NCBI GenBank assembly: GCA_947505245.1
Contig: CANNIZ010000001.1
Span: 62,001-126,000, forward strand
DNA length: 64,000 bases
Direction: 5' to 3'
Source: Pseudomonadota bacterium
Lineage (GTDB): Bacteria; Myxococcota_A; UBA796; GCA-2862545
Below are positions 8,490-15,810 of the stretch, piece by piece (position 1 is the stretch's first letter; every line of letters starts with the position of its first letter). Position numbers and translations under genes: made by a program. The notes beneath the pieces were generated by a model that searched no databases, was not told the DNA's origin, and saw only the letters and a list, made by a program, of their open reading frames with translations.

Positions 8490-9230
8490 TCAGGGCGCGA
8501 TCTGAACCAGGCCTCGCTCGACGAACGACGCGAACCACGCCGACAACCGGCCCGCGGCGCGCTCCGGCTCGGCCGCGACGGCGGCGGTCACCGCGTCCGC
8601 GAGGGTGCCTCCCCGGGCGACCACCCCGAGCGCGGCAAACGCGCCGGGCTCGAGCTCCACGTGGCGCATCGCGCGGTCCACCCGGTACACGGCGACGAGG
8701 AACGTCCCGGCCACCACGGCGGGCTGCGCGCCGCCAAGGCTCCACACCGAGCGCGTGCGCTGGACCGAGGTGGTGAGCGCGAGCAGCTGGACGTGCGGCT
8801 GCAGCGCGAGCCTGAGTGAGCCGGTGAGGGCGTCCGCAAGCTGCTCCGGGCGGGGCGTCTGCCCGTCCGCCCCGAGGAACCCGCTCATCACAGCGTGATC
8901 AAGCCGCGCCATCTCGCTGTGCTCCACCGGCGCGCCGTGCGACGCGAGCCAGTCGGCGAAGCCGTCGGCGATCCGCCCGAGCGACCAGTGGCCGGGCGGG
9001 TGTGCGTCGAGGAACGCCCACACCACAGCCTCCCCAGCGTCCCCGGCCAGGGCGAGGTAGCCGGGAACCTCCTCGGCGAACGCGTCCCACAGGCGCAGCC
9101 GATACTGCTCGGCGTAGATGGCGATCTGCTCCTCACCGGTCAACGTCGCGCTGCCCGCGAACAGGTCGCCCGACAGCGGCTTAGCACCGCGGATCATCGC
9201 CACCATCTCGGCCTGCCACGTCGGGTTCAT
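8490..9230 (-). CDS. DUF2063-family partner protein of an MNIO RiPP enzyme (HvfC/BufC/MbnC-like)
   Basis: The 246-residue product begins MNPTWQAEMV at ATG 9230, overlapping the stop of the upstream DUF692 gene by 4 nt (ATGA). The N-terminal half has the DUF2063 pattern (EQIAIYAEQYRLRLWDAFAEEVPGYLALAGD, FLDAHPPGHWSLGRIADGFADWL). DUF2063 proteins are the obligate partners that present the precursor leader to MNIO enzymes in the HvfABC, bufferin and related systems. The C-terminal ~100 residues are a more variable partner domain. Gene order precursor-MNIO-DUF2063 on one strand supports this role. In-frame sequence upstream of ATG 9230 is inside the DUF692 gene and is not used. Confidence 0.85.
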   Translation of the reverse strand: MNPTWQAEMVAMIRGAKPLSGDLFAGSATLTGEEQIAIYAEQYRLRLWDAFAEEVPGYLALAGDAGEAVVWAFLDAHPPGHWSLGRIADGFADWLASHGAPVEHSEMARLDHAVMSGFLGADGQTPRPEQLADALTGSLRLALQPHVQLLALTTSVQRTRSVWSLGGAQPAVVAGTFLVAVYRVDRAMRHVELEPGAFAALGVVARGGTLADAVTAAVAAEPERAAGRLSAWFASFVERGLVQIAP

Positions 9231-10054
9231 GCGAGGGCCTCTGCGCGCAACCGCCGCGCCAGGGCCGCCTCTTCCTGCAGCCGCGCGAACGAGGGGAGCT
9301 GGTCGTCCCATTCGATCAGGGTGCTCACGCTCCCGATGCGGTGGATCACCCGCTGGTACAGCGCCCACACCTCGTCGCACACGGGCCCGTCGTGGGTGTC
9401 CAGTCGGTACTTCGCCTTCACCGAGTGCCCGGCGAGGTGGATTTGAACCACGCGATCAGCGGGCACCGCGTCCAGGTACGTGTGCGCGTCAAACCCGTGA
9501 TTCATCGCGCTCACGTACACGTTGTTCACGTCGAGCAACACGCCGCAGTCCGCGCGCTCCACCACGTCCGCGAGGAACTCCCACTCGGGCATCACGCTCG
9601 CCTTGTACGTGAGGTACGACGACGCGTTCTCGATCGCGAACGGCCGCCCCAGCGTGTCCTGGACGCGCTTCACGCGCTCGACGACGTGATCCGCCATGGC
9701 CCGCGTGTACGGCAGCGGCAGCAGATCGTGCACGCGGACGTCCGCCGTGCCCGTGAAACACAGGTGGTCCGACACCCACGGCGCGTCGAGCCGGTCCGCG
9801 AGCCGCTTCAGCCGCGCGAGGTGGTCCGCGTCATGGGCGCCCCCGAGCGACAGGCCCACGCCATGCGGCACGACGGGGTACTGCGCGCGCAGCCGGTCGA
9901 GGAAGTACAGCGGCGAGCCGCCGTCCACCATGAAGTTCTCGGCGATGACCTCGAACCAATCCATCGCGGGACGGCCTTCGACGACCTCGGCGAAGTGCGG
10001 CCGGCGAAATCCGACCCCGATGCCGAGGTCCGGGACGTGAAAGCGAGACACCAT
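9227..10054 (-). CDS. MNIO (DUF692) multinuclear iron peptide-modifying enzyme, HvfB/BufB-like
   Basis: The 275-residue product is a full-length DUF692 TIM-barrel enzyme. It has FEVIAENFMV near the start, H64, SDHLCF (H97), PFAIENASSYL (E142), LLDVNNVYVSAMNHGFD (D175, H186) and IHLAGH (H206, H210) then DTHDGPV (D219, H221, D222). These His, Asp and Glu positions match the metal-ligand pattern of multinuclear non-heme iron oxidative enzymes. Known members convert Cys of RiPP precursors to oxazolone-thioamide or thiooxazole groups that bind copper. The substrate here is probably the Cys-rich protein encoded 51 bp upstream. It overlaps the DUF2063 gene by 4 nt. The exact chemistry cannot be read from sequence. 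Confidence 0.9.
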   Translation of the reverse strand: MVSRFHVPDLGIGVGFRRPHFAEVVEGRPAMDWFEVIAENFMVDGGSPLYFLDRLRAQYPVVPHGVGLSLGGAHDADHLARLKRLADRLDAPWVSDHLCFTGTADVRVHDLLPLPYTRAMADHVVERVKRVQDTLGRPFAIENASSYLTYKASVMPEWEFLADVVERADCGVLLDVNNVYVSAMNHGFDAHTYLDAVPADRVVQIHLAGHSVKAKYRLDTHDGPVCDEVWALYQRVIHRIGSVSTLIEWDDQLPSFARLQEEAALARRLRAEALA

Positions 10055-10105
10055 GACGCGCCTGTAACCGCTGCGTCCCGTTGGGGGCGCTCACGGCCAC
10101 CACGA

Positions 10106-10432
10106 CTACATCGAGGACTTGCAGCCGCCCTTGCCCTTGCAGCTGTTCTTTCCCTTGCAGCCGCCGTCGCCGCTGCCACAGCCGCCCTGGCCCTTGCACT
10201 CGTTCAGGCCCTTGCACTCGTGCGCAGCAGGCGCGGCAGCCTGGACCCCCTCGGTGGCAGCGGGCGTCGCAGCGGCGGGGTCCGCCGGGGTTGCAGCCGG
10301 GGTTGCAGCCGGCGACACGACAGCGGCAGGCTCCGTGGGAGTCGCCTCACCACCACCACACGCCGTGAGCGAACCCGCGAACAAACCCGCCAAAGCCGTA
10401 CCGACCAGCGCGGCCTTCGTGTCAACCGTCAT
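10106..10432 (-). CDS. Cys-rich lipoprotein RiPP precursor (HvfA/bufferin-like)
   Basis: This 108-residue product starts at ATG 10432, with GGAGGT a few bases upstream. It has a signal peptide ending in lipobox LTAC (Cys25), an Ala/Pro/Thr linker (residues 30-70) and a Gly/Lys-rich core. Six Cys sit at residues 73, 79, 85, 92, 98 and 104, spaced 6-6-7-6-6, in motifs ECKG, NECKGQGGC and NSCKGKGGC. Such repeats, directly before DUF692 and DUF2063 genes, mark a secreted RiPP whose Cys are modified to bind copper or another metal. The lipobox suggests it stays attached to the cell envelope, unlike soluble bufferins. The 73 bp upstream contain an ACGTACGT palindrome (10489-10496) and a weak promoter-like pair, TTGTAG, 18 bp, TAGGCT. 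Confidence 0.85.
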   Translation of the reverse strand: MTVDTKAALVGTALAGLFAGSLTACGGGEATPTEPAAVVSPAATPAATPADPAAATPAATEGVQAAAPAAHECKGLNECKGQGGCGSGDGGCKGKNSCKGKGGCKSSM

Positions 10433-10505
10433 CGATTACCTCCAGAGTGGGCAATAGCCTACTCCCTGGAGCTCGTCTCCTACAACTGACGTACGTTACA
10501 GCGGC

Positions 10506-11120
10506 CTAACGAACGGCCTTCACGTCTTCGGGGAGCACGATCCCATCGGCGTTGCCCCACGAGTTGCGCTCGAACGTCAACGCGCAGGCGAGGTCGTAGT
10601 CCGAGAGGGCGGCCTGGGAAGGCATCGCGCCGTTGTAGTCGACGCCCTGGACGTTGATTGGACCGGAGAGGCCCTTCACCGCGATGGTCGCGTGGTTCTT
10701 CGCGTCTCCGTAGAACGCCCCCGAGCCTGCCAGCGGGGGGAACGTGCCGGGGATTCCCTTGCCTTCGGCGCCGTGGCACGCGCCGCAGACCTTGCCGTAC
10801 ACGTCTGCGCCGTGCGCCATGAGCGACGCCTGATCGGTCTTGGTCTCGTCCACCGTCGCTTCGACAACTGCTGGGAACGCCGACTTGGGCGGCGTGTACT
10901 TGACCTTCACCACCGGGGAAGCGCAGTAGCGGTAGCCCGTCACGAAGCTCGTCAGGTAGCTCGGGCAGTTCCCCGAGACGCGGTTCGAGTACTGCGCGCT
11001 GATCTCCACCGCGTCGTGTTCGAACGGCCGGTTGCACGCGACCGCCGCGGCCAACAGCAGCGCAGGGAGCGCGACACGGGCGCTCGATGCGAGGGACTTG
11101 GAGCCAAACAAGGTAGGCAT
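10506..11120 (-). CDS. Mono-heme cytochrome c lipoprotein
   Basis: The start is ATG 11120 (MPTLFGSKSL); the longer frame upstream runs antisense to another gene. The 204-residue product has a lipoprotein signal (LLLAAAVAC, Cys about 31). A periplasmic domain carries one heme c motif, VCGACHG, and a downstream candidate Met ligand in NGAMPSQ. It has a segment with extra Cys pairs (GNCPSY, YRYCASP) before the heme domain. It lies 82 bp downstream of the cytochrome oxidase operon on the same strand and is likely an electron carrier to that oxidase. The start is only 28 bp from a divergent small membrane protein gene. Confidence 0.82.
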   Translation of the reverse strand: MPTLFGSKSLASSARVALPALLLAAAVACNRPFEHDAVEISAQYSNRVSGNCPSYLTSFVTGYRYCASPVVKVKYTPPKSAFPAVVEATVDETKTDQASLMAHGADVYGKVCGACHGAEGKGIPGTFPPLAGSGAFYGDAKNHATIAVKGLSGPINVQGVDYNGAMPSQAALSDYDLACALTFERNSWGNADGIVLPEDVKAVR

Positions 11121-11148
11121 GGGGCCTCGGAGTCGATAGGAGTCGGGG

Positions 11149-11328
11149 ATGGATTGGTTGCGCAGCCACCGCGCTCTGGTAGCTATCATCGTCGGCACCA
11201 CGCTAGCCGGAGCCCTCGGGGGTGCCTTGTTCTTCGGCGAATGGAGCCTGGCCCGTCGCATGGCCGCCGGCGCTGTGTTGGGCGCTGGCTCCGCGCTCAT
11301 ACTCACCGCCAATCGGCTGATTGCGTAG
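11149..11328 (+). CDS. Small two-helix membrane protein (59 aa), antisense to the end of the oxidase operon
   Basis: ATG 11149 follows AGGAG (11138-11142) with 6-nt spacing. The frame reads MDWLRSHRAL then two hydrophobic helices (residues about 9-30 and 38-56) and ends NRLIA at TAG 11328. The protein has positive-inside charges at the N-terminus and in the loop (LARRM), typical of a real membrane protein. It is divergent from the cytochrome c gene (28 bp apart). Its last 126 bp overlap, on the opposite strand, the low-complexity 3' end of the 11203-11502 gene. The function is unknown. Both frames look plausible, so the overlap may be genuine. Confidence 0.55.
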   Translation: MDWLRSHRALVAIIVGTTLAGALGGALFFGEWSLARRMAAGAVLGAGSALILTANRLIA

Positions 11329-11502
11329 CGGCTGTTTGACGGAGGCCTGCGAGAGAATTTCACTCCGCACGTAAAGCACCACGAGCCCGATGAACGTGAG
11401 CGGCAGCAGCGACAGGAACACCGTCGTGCCCGCGTACGCCGTGCGCGCCGCAGGTGAGACCGCGCCACAAACGGAACAGGCGAGCTCGATCGCGGGGATC
11501 AC
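11203..11502 (-). CDS. Small CxxC membrane protein at end of cytochrome oxidase operon
   Basis: GTG 11502 overlaps the stop of the subunit III-like gene by 4 nt. The 99-residue product has an N-terminal CSVCG motif (residues 9-13) and one or two hydrophobic segments (residues about 25-47). It ends in a polar tail rich in Gly, Gln and Glu that looks unstructured. Small proteins with a CxxC and a helix are often seen at the end of heme-copper oxidase operons, where a metal or assembly role has been suggested; no specific family is recognised. The coupling to the operon supports expression. The tail region is antisense to a small plus-strand gene. Confidence 0.6.
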   Translation of the reverse strand: MIPAIELACSVCGAVSPAARTAYAGTTVFLSLLPLTFIGLVVLYVRSEILSQASVKQPLRNQPIGGEYERGASAQHSAGGHATGQAPFAEEQGTPEGSG

Positions 11503-12089
11503 AGGTACACCCGCCAGTAAAGGACGGGCCACAGCGCCACCACGAAGTACCAGTACAGGCGCCCGGCCTGGAAGGCCTCGCGCCGGAGCGTGTTTCGACC
11601 CAGCCGAGCCACCATCCACACCACCGCGCCCAGGCCCACCAGCGCGTGCAACGCGTGCGCGCCGACGATCAGGTAGAAGAAGCCACCGTACGGCGTCGCG
11701 CGGAACGACAGGCCGTCGGCCAACAGCCGGGCCCATTCGACGCCCTGGAACACGACAAAGAACGTGCCGGCGGCGAGCGAGCCCAACAGCGCCTTGAACG
11801 ACGTGTCGACCTTGCCGTCGTCGTAGAGCCGGCCGGCGTACCGCATCGCTACGCCGCTCCCCAGCAACACCAGCGTGTTGAACGCCGTCGATTCGAGGGG
11901 CAACACGGGCTGGCCGGGAGGTGGCCACTCGACCATGTTCGCCCGACCGATCGCGTGGGCGCTGATGAACGCGGCGAACATCATCAGCTCGGCGCCGACG
12001 AACAGGAGCACCGCGAGCACGGCGTTCGGCACTGCGGGCTGCCGCTCTTCGCGTGCGACCGGCAGGTCAGGGCTGCCCACCGCCATCAT
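11499..12089 (-). CDS. Heme-copper oxidase subunit III family protein (second copy)
   Basis: The 196-residue product has five membrane helices and the subunit III pattern: LFVGAELMMFAAFISAHAIGR, FNTLVLLGSGVAMRYA, FVVFQGVEWARLL, YLIVGAHALHALVGLGAVVWM and WYFVVALWPVLYWRVYL. It is related to, but clearly different from, the subunit III gene at 12541. Such a second short subunit III is common in caa3-type clusters of Myxococcota. ATG 12089 overlaps the subunit IV stop by one base (TGATG). It acts in the inner membrane as part of the terminal oxidase. Confidence 0.85.
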   Translation of the reverse strand: MMAVGSPDLPVAREERQPAVPNAVLAVLLFVGAELMMFAAFISAHAIGRANMVEWPPPGQPVLPLESTAFNTLVLLGSGVAMRYAGRLYDDGKVDTSFKALLGSLAAGTFFVVFQGVEWARLLADGLSFRATPYGGFFYLIVGAHALHALVGLGAVVWMVARLGRNTLRREAFQAGRLYWYFVVALWPVLYWRVYL

Positions 12090-12532
12090 CAGTGGACCTC
12101 GGCGGCCGGTGCGGGCTCGTGCTCGCCCCCGCCGTGCTCGGCGCCAGCCGCGAGACCGCGCGCCACCTCGGCCTTGGCAGCGACGTTCTCCCAGCGCGTG
12201 CCCTCGTGCTTCATCACGTCAGGCGACACGGCAGCGAAGAACAACACCATGAACACCACGCTGGTGATCAGCGCGTACCAGATGATCGGCTTCTCGGTGT
12301 CCAGGTGCATGAAGTACTTGATCACGATGCCGGCCTTCACGAACGCGATGCCGAACGCCGTGATCAGCGTGATGATCTTGATCCCGAGCATCGGGCCCGT
12401 GACCGACACGACGAGCAAGACACAAAGCACCCCCCAGATCTTCACGTAATGCGAAGGCGGGTGGATGTGCTCGTGGTGACCGCCGCCGGCGCCGTGGTCA
12501 TGACCGTGATCGTGAGTCGCTTCCGCAGACAT
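12089..12532 (-). CDS. ctaF: Cytochrome c oxidase subunit IV
   Basis: The start is put at ATG 12532, because an AGGA ribosome site stands about 7 nt before it; ATG 12538 is only one or two bases from that site. The 147-residue product has a His-rich N-terminus (HDHGHDHGAGGGHHEHIHP) that could bind metal. Three helices follow with the bacterial subunit IV motif VKAGIVIKYFMHL. The C-terminus has an extra soluble tail rich in Glu, Ala and His (about 40 residues). Subunit IV stabilises subunits I to III. It lies 8 nt after the subunit III stop and is coupled to the next gene by one base. Confidence 0.85.
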   Translation of the reverse strand: MSAEATHDHGHDHGAGGGHHEHIHPPSHYVKIWGVLCVLLVVSVTGPMLGIKIITLITAFGIAFVKAGIVIKYFMHLDTEKPIIWYALITSVVFMVLFFAAVSPDVMKHEGTRWENVAAKAEVARGLAAGAEHGGGEHEPAPAAEVH

Positions 12533-12540
12533 GGGCATTC

Positions 12541-13119
12541 CTACTTGGCGATGTAGAGGAGGGGGAACAGAAAGATCCAGACAAGGTCGACGAAGTGCCA
12601 GTAGAGGCCTACGTTTTCGACCCGGTGCAAGTCGCGGCCAGCGTACGCGTCCTTCGCGACGAACGCCATGATGATGGCGCCGACGATGACGTGGCTCGCG
12701 TGAATGCCGGCGGCCGTGTAGTAGAACGCCCAGAAGCCGTTCGTCCAGGGCACGAAGCCTTCTTCGATCTCGCCGTGCCACTCGTAAGCTTTGAAGCAAA
12801 GGAACAGGCAGGCGCCAGCGATGGTGGCGAGCAGAAACTTCGCAGCCTTCTTGCCGTCACCGGTCTGCGCCGCCTGGTGCGCGAGCACCGCCGTGAGGCT
12901 CGACGACAACAGCACGAGCGTGTTCGTGGCGCCGATCGCGGTCTGCGTGTGGACCGCATAATTGGCCCATTCCGGGTGACCGAGGCGATGCATCAGGTAG
13001 GAAGCGAGCACGCCGCCGAAGATGACGATCTCCGACACGAGCAGCCACCACACGGCCAGCTTGGCCGTGGGGATGCCCGTTGCGCTGCGCGTATTTGCGA
13101 TTGGACGAAAGGCTGCCAT
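12541..13119 (-). CDS. ctaE: Cytochrome c oxidase subunit III
   Basis: The 192-residue, five-helix protein has the classical short subunit III pattern: LAVWWLLVSEIVIFGGVLASYLM, NTLVLLSSSLTAVLA, LFLCFKAYEWHGEIEEG, YYTAAGIHASHVIVGAIIM and GLYWHFVDLVWIFLFPLLYI. The last block (YWHFVD, WIFLFP) is diagnostic. It lacks the first two helices of long subunit III proteins, as usual in bacterial caa3/ba-type enzymes. It begins 9 nt after the subunit I stop. It is an integral part of the oxidase and helps sustain proton uptake. Confidence 0.93.
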   Translation of the reverse strand: MAAFRPIANTRSATGIPTAKLAVWWLLVSEIVIFGGVLASYLMHRLGHPEWANYAVHTQTAIGATNTLVLLSSSLTAVLAHQAAQTGDGKKAAKFLLATIAGACLFLCFKAYEWHGEIEEGFVPWTNGFWAFYYTAAGIHASHVIVGAIIMAFVAKDAYAGRDLHRVENVGLYWHFVDLVWIFLFPLLYIAK

Positions 13120-13128
13120 GGGTGATTC

Positions 13129-14841
13129 CTACGACTGCTGGTTCTGGGGCCAGAAGTCGTCTTCACGACCCGGCACCGAGTATTCGTACGGGCCCCGGTA
13201 CACCGTGGGCATGTTGTCGGGAGGCCAGTTTCCGTGGCCAGGCGGGTTCTCGGGCGTCGTCCACTCGAGGGTGGTCGCCTTCCACGGGTTCGTACCCGAG
13301 ATCGGCCCGAAGAACATGCTGTAGAACGTGTTGTAGATGAAGATGAACTGGAACGCGATCAGCACCAGCAGAGCGACCGTGGCGAGGATGCGCAGGTTCT
13401 GCAGGTCCGGCGTCGCGAGCTCGGGGAAGTTGTTGTAGTTGTAGATGCGGCGGTGATCGCCACCGAGGCCCGTCGCGAACAGCGGAAGGAAGATGAAGTT
13501 GAACGAGATCATCGTGCCGAAGAAGTGAATCTTCCCGAGCGTCTCGTTCATCATCCGGCCGAACATCTTCGGGAACCAGTACGTGAACCCGGTGAACGTC
13601 CCGATGAACGCGATCGGGAAGAACGTGTAGTGGAAGTGCGCGACCACGAAGTACGTGTCGTGGAAGTAGATGTCCGCGCCCGACGCGCCCAGGTAGATGC
13701 CCGTCACGCCGCCGATGAGGAAGGCGAAGATGAAGCCGAGCGCCCACAACATCGGCACCGTGTAGCGGATCGAACCGCCGTACAGCGTCGCGATGTAGAG
13801 GAACACCATCTCCGCGATGGGGATCGAGATGAGCACGGTGGTGATGGTGAACACGTTCGCCATGCGCGGATCGATACCGGCGACGAACTGGTGATGCGCC
13901 CACACGAAGAACGAGAGCACGCCCGTGCCGATCGTCGTGTACAAGACGGTGTCGTAGGCGAACAGCTTCTTGCGCGCGAACACCGGGATGACCTCGGCGC
14001 ACATGCCCGTGGCAGGCAGCAGCACGACGTACACTTCCGGGTGACCGAAGAACCAGAACAGGTGCTGCCAGAGGATCGGGTCACCGCCCCGGCGGGGATC
14101 GAAGAAGTTCGTACCGAGGTTCTGGTCGAACAGCAGCATGATCGCGCCCGCGACGAGCGGACCGACCGACGCCATGAACAGGATGGACGCGATGCAGATC
14201 ATCCATACGATCATTGGAACGTCGTTCCACTTCATGCCCGGCGCGCGGCCGTTCATGGCGGTGACGATGAAGTTGATGCCGCCGAGCAGGAACGCCGCGA
14301 ACTCGAGCGCGACAGCGATCAGCCACATCGACGAGCCCATCGGGGTCAGGCTGTACCGCGCGTCGGCAGAGAGCGGCGGGTAGGCCGTCCAGGCGCCGCC
14401 GAACGCGCCGCCTGGGACGAACCAGGACGCGATGAGGACGACGGCCGACACGAGGAATATCTGGTACGAAAGCCGGTTCAGGCGCGGAAACGCCATGTCG
14501 TCCGCGCCGATCAGCAGCGGGATCAGGAAATTGCCGAACGCCGCGATCAACACGGGCATGGCGACCCAGAAGATCATGACGGTGCCGTGCTGCGTGATGG
14601 CCGCGTTGTACTCCATCGGCGACACGCGGCCGAAGAACGGCACGCTCATGTTCGGGAACGCGAGCTGCATCCGGAACACATACGCGTAGAAGCCACCGAA
14701 CAACGCCATGAACATACCGGTAAACATGTACTGTTTGCCGATGTATTTGTGGTCCGTCGGGAAGATGTACTTCTCGATGAACGACATCTCGTGGTGGTGG
14801 GCGTCGTGCGCGCCGTGGTCGTGATCGTGAGCGACGGACAT
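13129..14841 (-). CDS. ctaD: Cytochrome c oxidase subunit I
   Basis: The 570-residue catalytic subunit carries all heme-copper ligands: HGTVMIFW (heme a), WFFGHPEVYVVLLPATG (CuB His and the cross-linked Tyr), WAHHQF (CuB His pair) and VAHFHYT (heme a3/heme a His). It has 12 or more helices. ATG 14841 is chosen because AGGA lies 7 nt before it; ATG 14847 sits right on the ribosome site. The N-terminus is His-rich (HDHDHGAHDAHHHEM). It reduces O2 to water and pumps protons in the inner membrane. Upstream in the operon, 170 bp separate it from ctaC, filled mainly by a 40-bp tandem repeat. Confidence 0.96.
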   Translation of the reverse strand: MSVAHDHDHGAHDAHHHEMSFIEKYIFPTDHKYIGKQYMFTGMFMALFGGFYAYVFRMQLAFPNMSVPFFGRVSPMEYNAAITQHGTVMIFWVAMPVLIAAFGNFLIPLLIGADDMAFPRLNRLSYQIFLVSAVVLIASWFVPGGAFGGAWTAYPPLSADARYSLTPMGSSMWLIAVALEFAAFLLGGINFIVTAMNGRAPGMKWNDVPMIVWMICIASILFMASVGPLVAGAIMLLFDQNLGTNFFDPRRGGDPILWQHLFWFFGHPEVYVVLLPATGMCAEVIPVFARKKLFAYDTVLYTTIGTGVLSFFVWAHHQFVAGIDPRMANVFTITTVLISIPIAEMVFLYIATLYGGSIRYTVPMLWALGFIFAFLIGGVTGIYLGASGADIYFHDTYFVVAHFHYTFFPIAFIGTFTGFTYWFPKMFGRMMNETLGKIHFFGTMISFNFIFLPLFATGLGGDHRRIYNYNNFPELATPDLQNLRILATVALLVLIAFQFIFIYNTFYSMFFGPISGTNPWKATTLEWTTPENPPGHGNWPPDNMPTVYRGPYEYSVPGREDDFWPQNQQS

Positions 14842-14860
14842 CAGCATTCCTGGGCAAGCG

Positions 14861-15000
14861 AAGCGCGCAGCGAGCGCAGCGAGCGTAGTGTCTTGGAGCG
14901 AAGCGCGCAGCGAGCGCAGCGAGCGTAGTGTCTTGGAGCGAAGCGCGCAGCGAGCGCAGCGAGCGTAGTGTCTTGGAGCGAGGCGCGCAGCGAGCGCAGC
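14861..15000. repeat. 40-bp tandem repeat inside the cytochrome oxidase operon (3.5 copies)
   Basis: Units at 14861-14900, 14901-14940 and 14941-14980 are identical. A half unit follows at 14981-15000 with one change (aggcgcg for aagcgcg). Each unit starts aagcgcgcagcgagcgcagc and ends tcttggagcg, and is internally repetitive (gcagcgagc). It fills the ctaC-ctaD gap of an otherwise tightly packed operon. No ORF is needed to explain it. It could form GC-rich structure in the mRNA between ctaC and ctaD. Confidence 0.9.
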
Positions 15001-15011
15001 CGAGCGAAGCG

Positions 15012-15677
15012 TTATTTGGGCGTGTTTGCCGTGATCCAGGCGAGATGATCTTCGTCGGACTCGACGTAGATGCGTCCCGCCATCAGGCCGTGGCCGATGC
15101 CGCACATCTCGGCGCACTGCAGGTCATAGACGCCCGCCTGGGTCGCCTCGAACCACGCCGTGATTACGCGCCCGGGGACGATGTCCTGCTTCAGGCGGAA
15201 CACCGGGATCGAGAAGTTGTGCAGCACGTCCCGCGACTCGAGCTTGGCGTGGACGACCTTGTTGACGGGTACGTGCAGGCCGTCGACCGTCTTGATGTCG
15301 TCCGCGGTGTCGAGGATGCCGTCTGCACCGGGGTGCTGAAAGCTCCACGCCCACTGCTGGCCGACGACGCGAACGACCTCTTGCGGCTCCGGAAGGTTCT
15401 GTTTGACGTTGTACCAGACCTTGATGGCGCCGACGATGACGAACAGGTCCATGAAGATGATGAGGTAGTGGGGGTACGTGATCCACCGGAGCAGCTCTGG
15501 CTCGTGACCCGTCACGTACAGGGCCTTGACGCCTTCCTGAGCGCGGTACCGCCACAGCAACCAGAAGAACATCACGTTCGTCGCCAGGTACCAGAACCCG
15601 ACGATCGCCGTGATCATCATCACGAGGTTGTCGACGTCGCTTGCGAACGTGGAAAGAGCGGGCTGAAACAGATTCAT
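15012..15677 (-). CDS. ctaC: Cytochrome c oxidase subunit II (CuA protein)
   Basis: The 221-residue product has two N-terminal helices (about residues 14-42 and 70-90) and a cupredoxin domain. The CuA site is complete: DVLHNFSIP for the first His, then CAEMCGIGHGLM for the two Cys, the Glu, the second His and the Met. VGQQWAWSFQHP is the conserved aromatic electron-entry patch. It has no fused cytochrome c domain; separate cytochrome c lipoproteins lie at both ends of the cluster. ATG 15677 is 7 nt after the stop of the 38-codon gene. It accepts electrons from cytochrome c at the periplasmic face. Confidence 0.95.
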   Translation of the reverse strand: MNLFQPALSTFASDVDNLVMMITAIVGFWYLATNVMFFWLLWRYRAQEGVKALYVTGHEPELLRWITYPHYLIIFMDLFVIVGAIKVWYNVKQNLPEPQEVVRVVGQQWAWSFQHPGADGILDTADDIKTVDGLHVPVNKVVHAKLESRDVLHNFSIPVFRLKQDIVPGRVITAWFEATQAGVYDLQCAEMCGIGHGLMAGRIYVESDEDHLAWITANTPK

Positions 15678-15684
15678 TTCGAGC

Positions 15685-15801
15685 TCACGACATGAACGCG
15701 ACGATGAACGCCGCCGAGATGAACAACAACGATCCCACCATGGTCACGATGAACACCTTCTTCGCGATCGCCTCTCCGGCATCGGACTGCGCTTCGGACA
15801 T
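15685..15801 (-). CDS. 38-residue single-helix protein in the oxidase operon
   Basis: ATG 15801 follows AGGA with about 8-nt spacing, 9 nt after the stop of the diheme cytochrome gene. Its stop lies 7 nt before ctaC. The product reads MSEAQSDAGEAIAKK followed by one hydrophobic helix (residues about 16-37) and ends AFMS. Its tight position and clean topology support a real gene. It may be a small accessory subunit or assembly factor of the oxidase; no family is recognised at this length. Confidence 0.6.
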   Translation of the reverse strand: MSEAQSDAGEAIAKKVFIVTMVGSLLFISAAFIVAFMS

Positions 15802-15810
15802 GTTGTCTTC

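Noticed and set aside
8490-10432. Methanobactin cluster
   Set aside because: The MNIO plus DUF2063 pair is similar in logic, but the precursor has a lipobox and CKG repeats, not a short methanobactin leader-core, and no MbnN/MbnT-type genes are present.
13234-14928. 564-codon plus-strand open frame antisense to ctaD
   Set aside because: The minus strand encodes a complete, highly conserved oxidase subunit I; the antisense product is a charged low-complexity shadow.
14861-15000. CRISPR array
   Set aside because: The 40-bp units are directly adjacent with no unique spacers and no cas genes are present.
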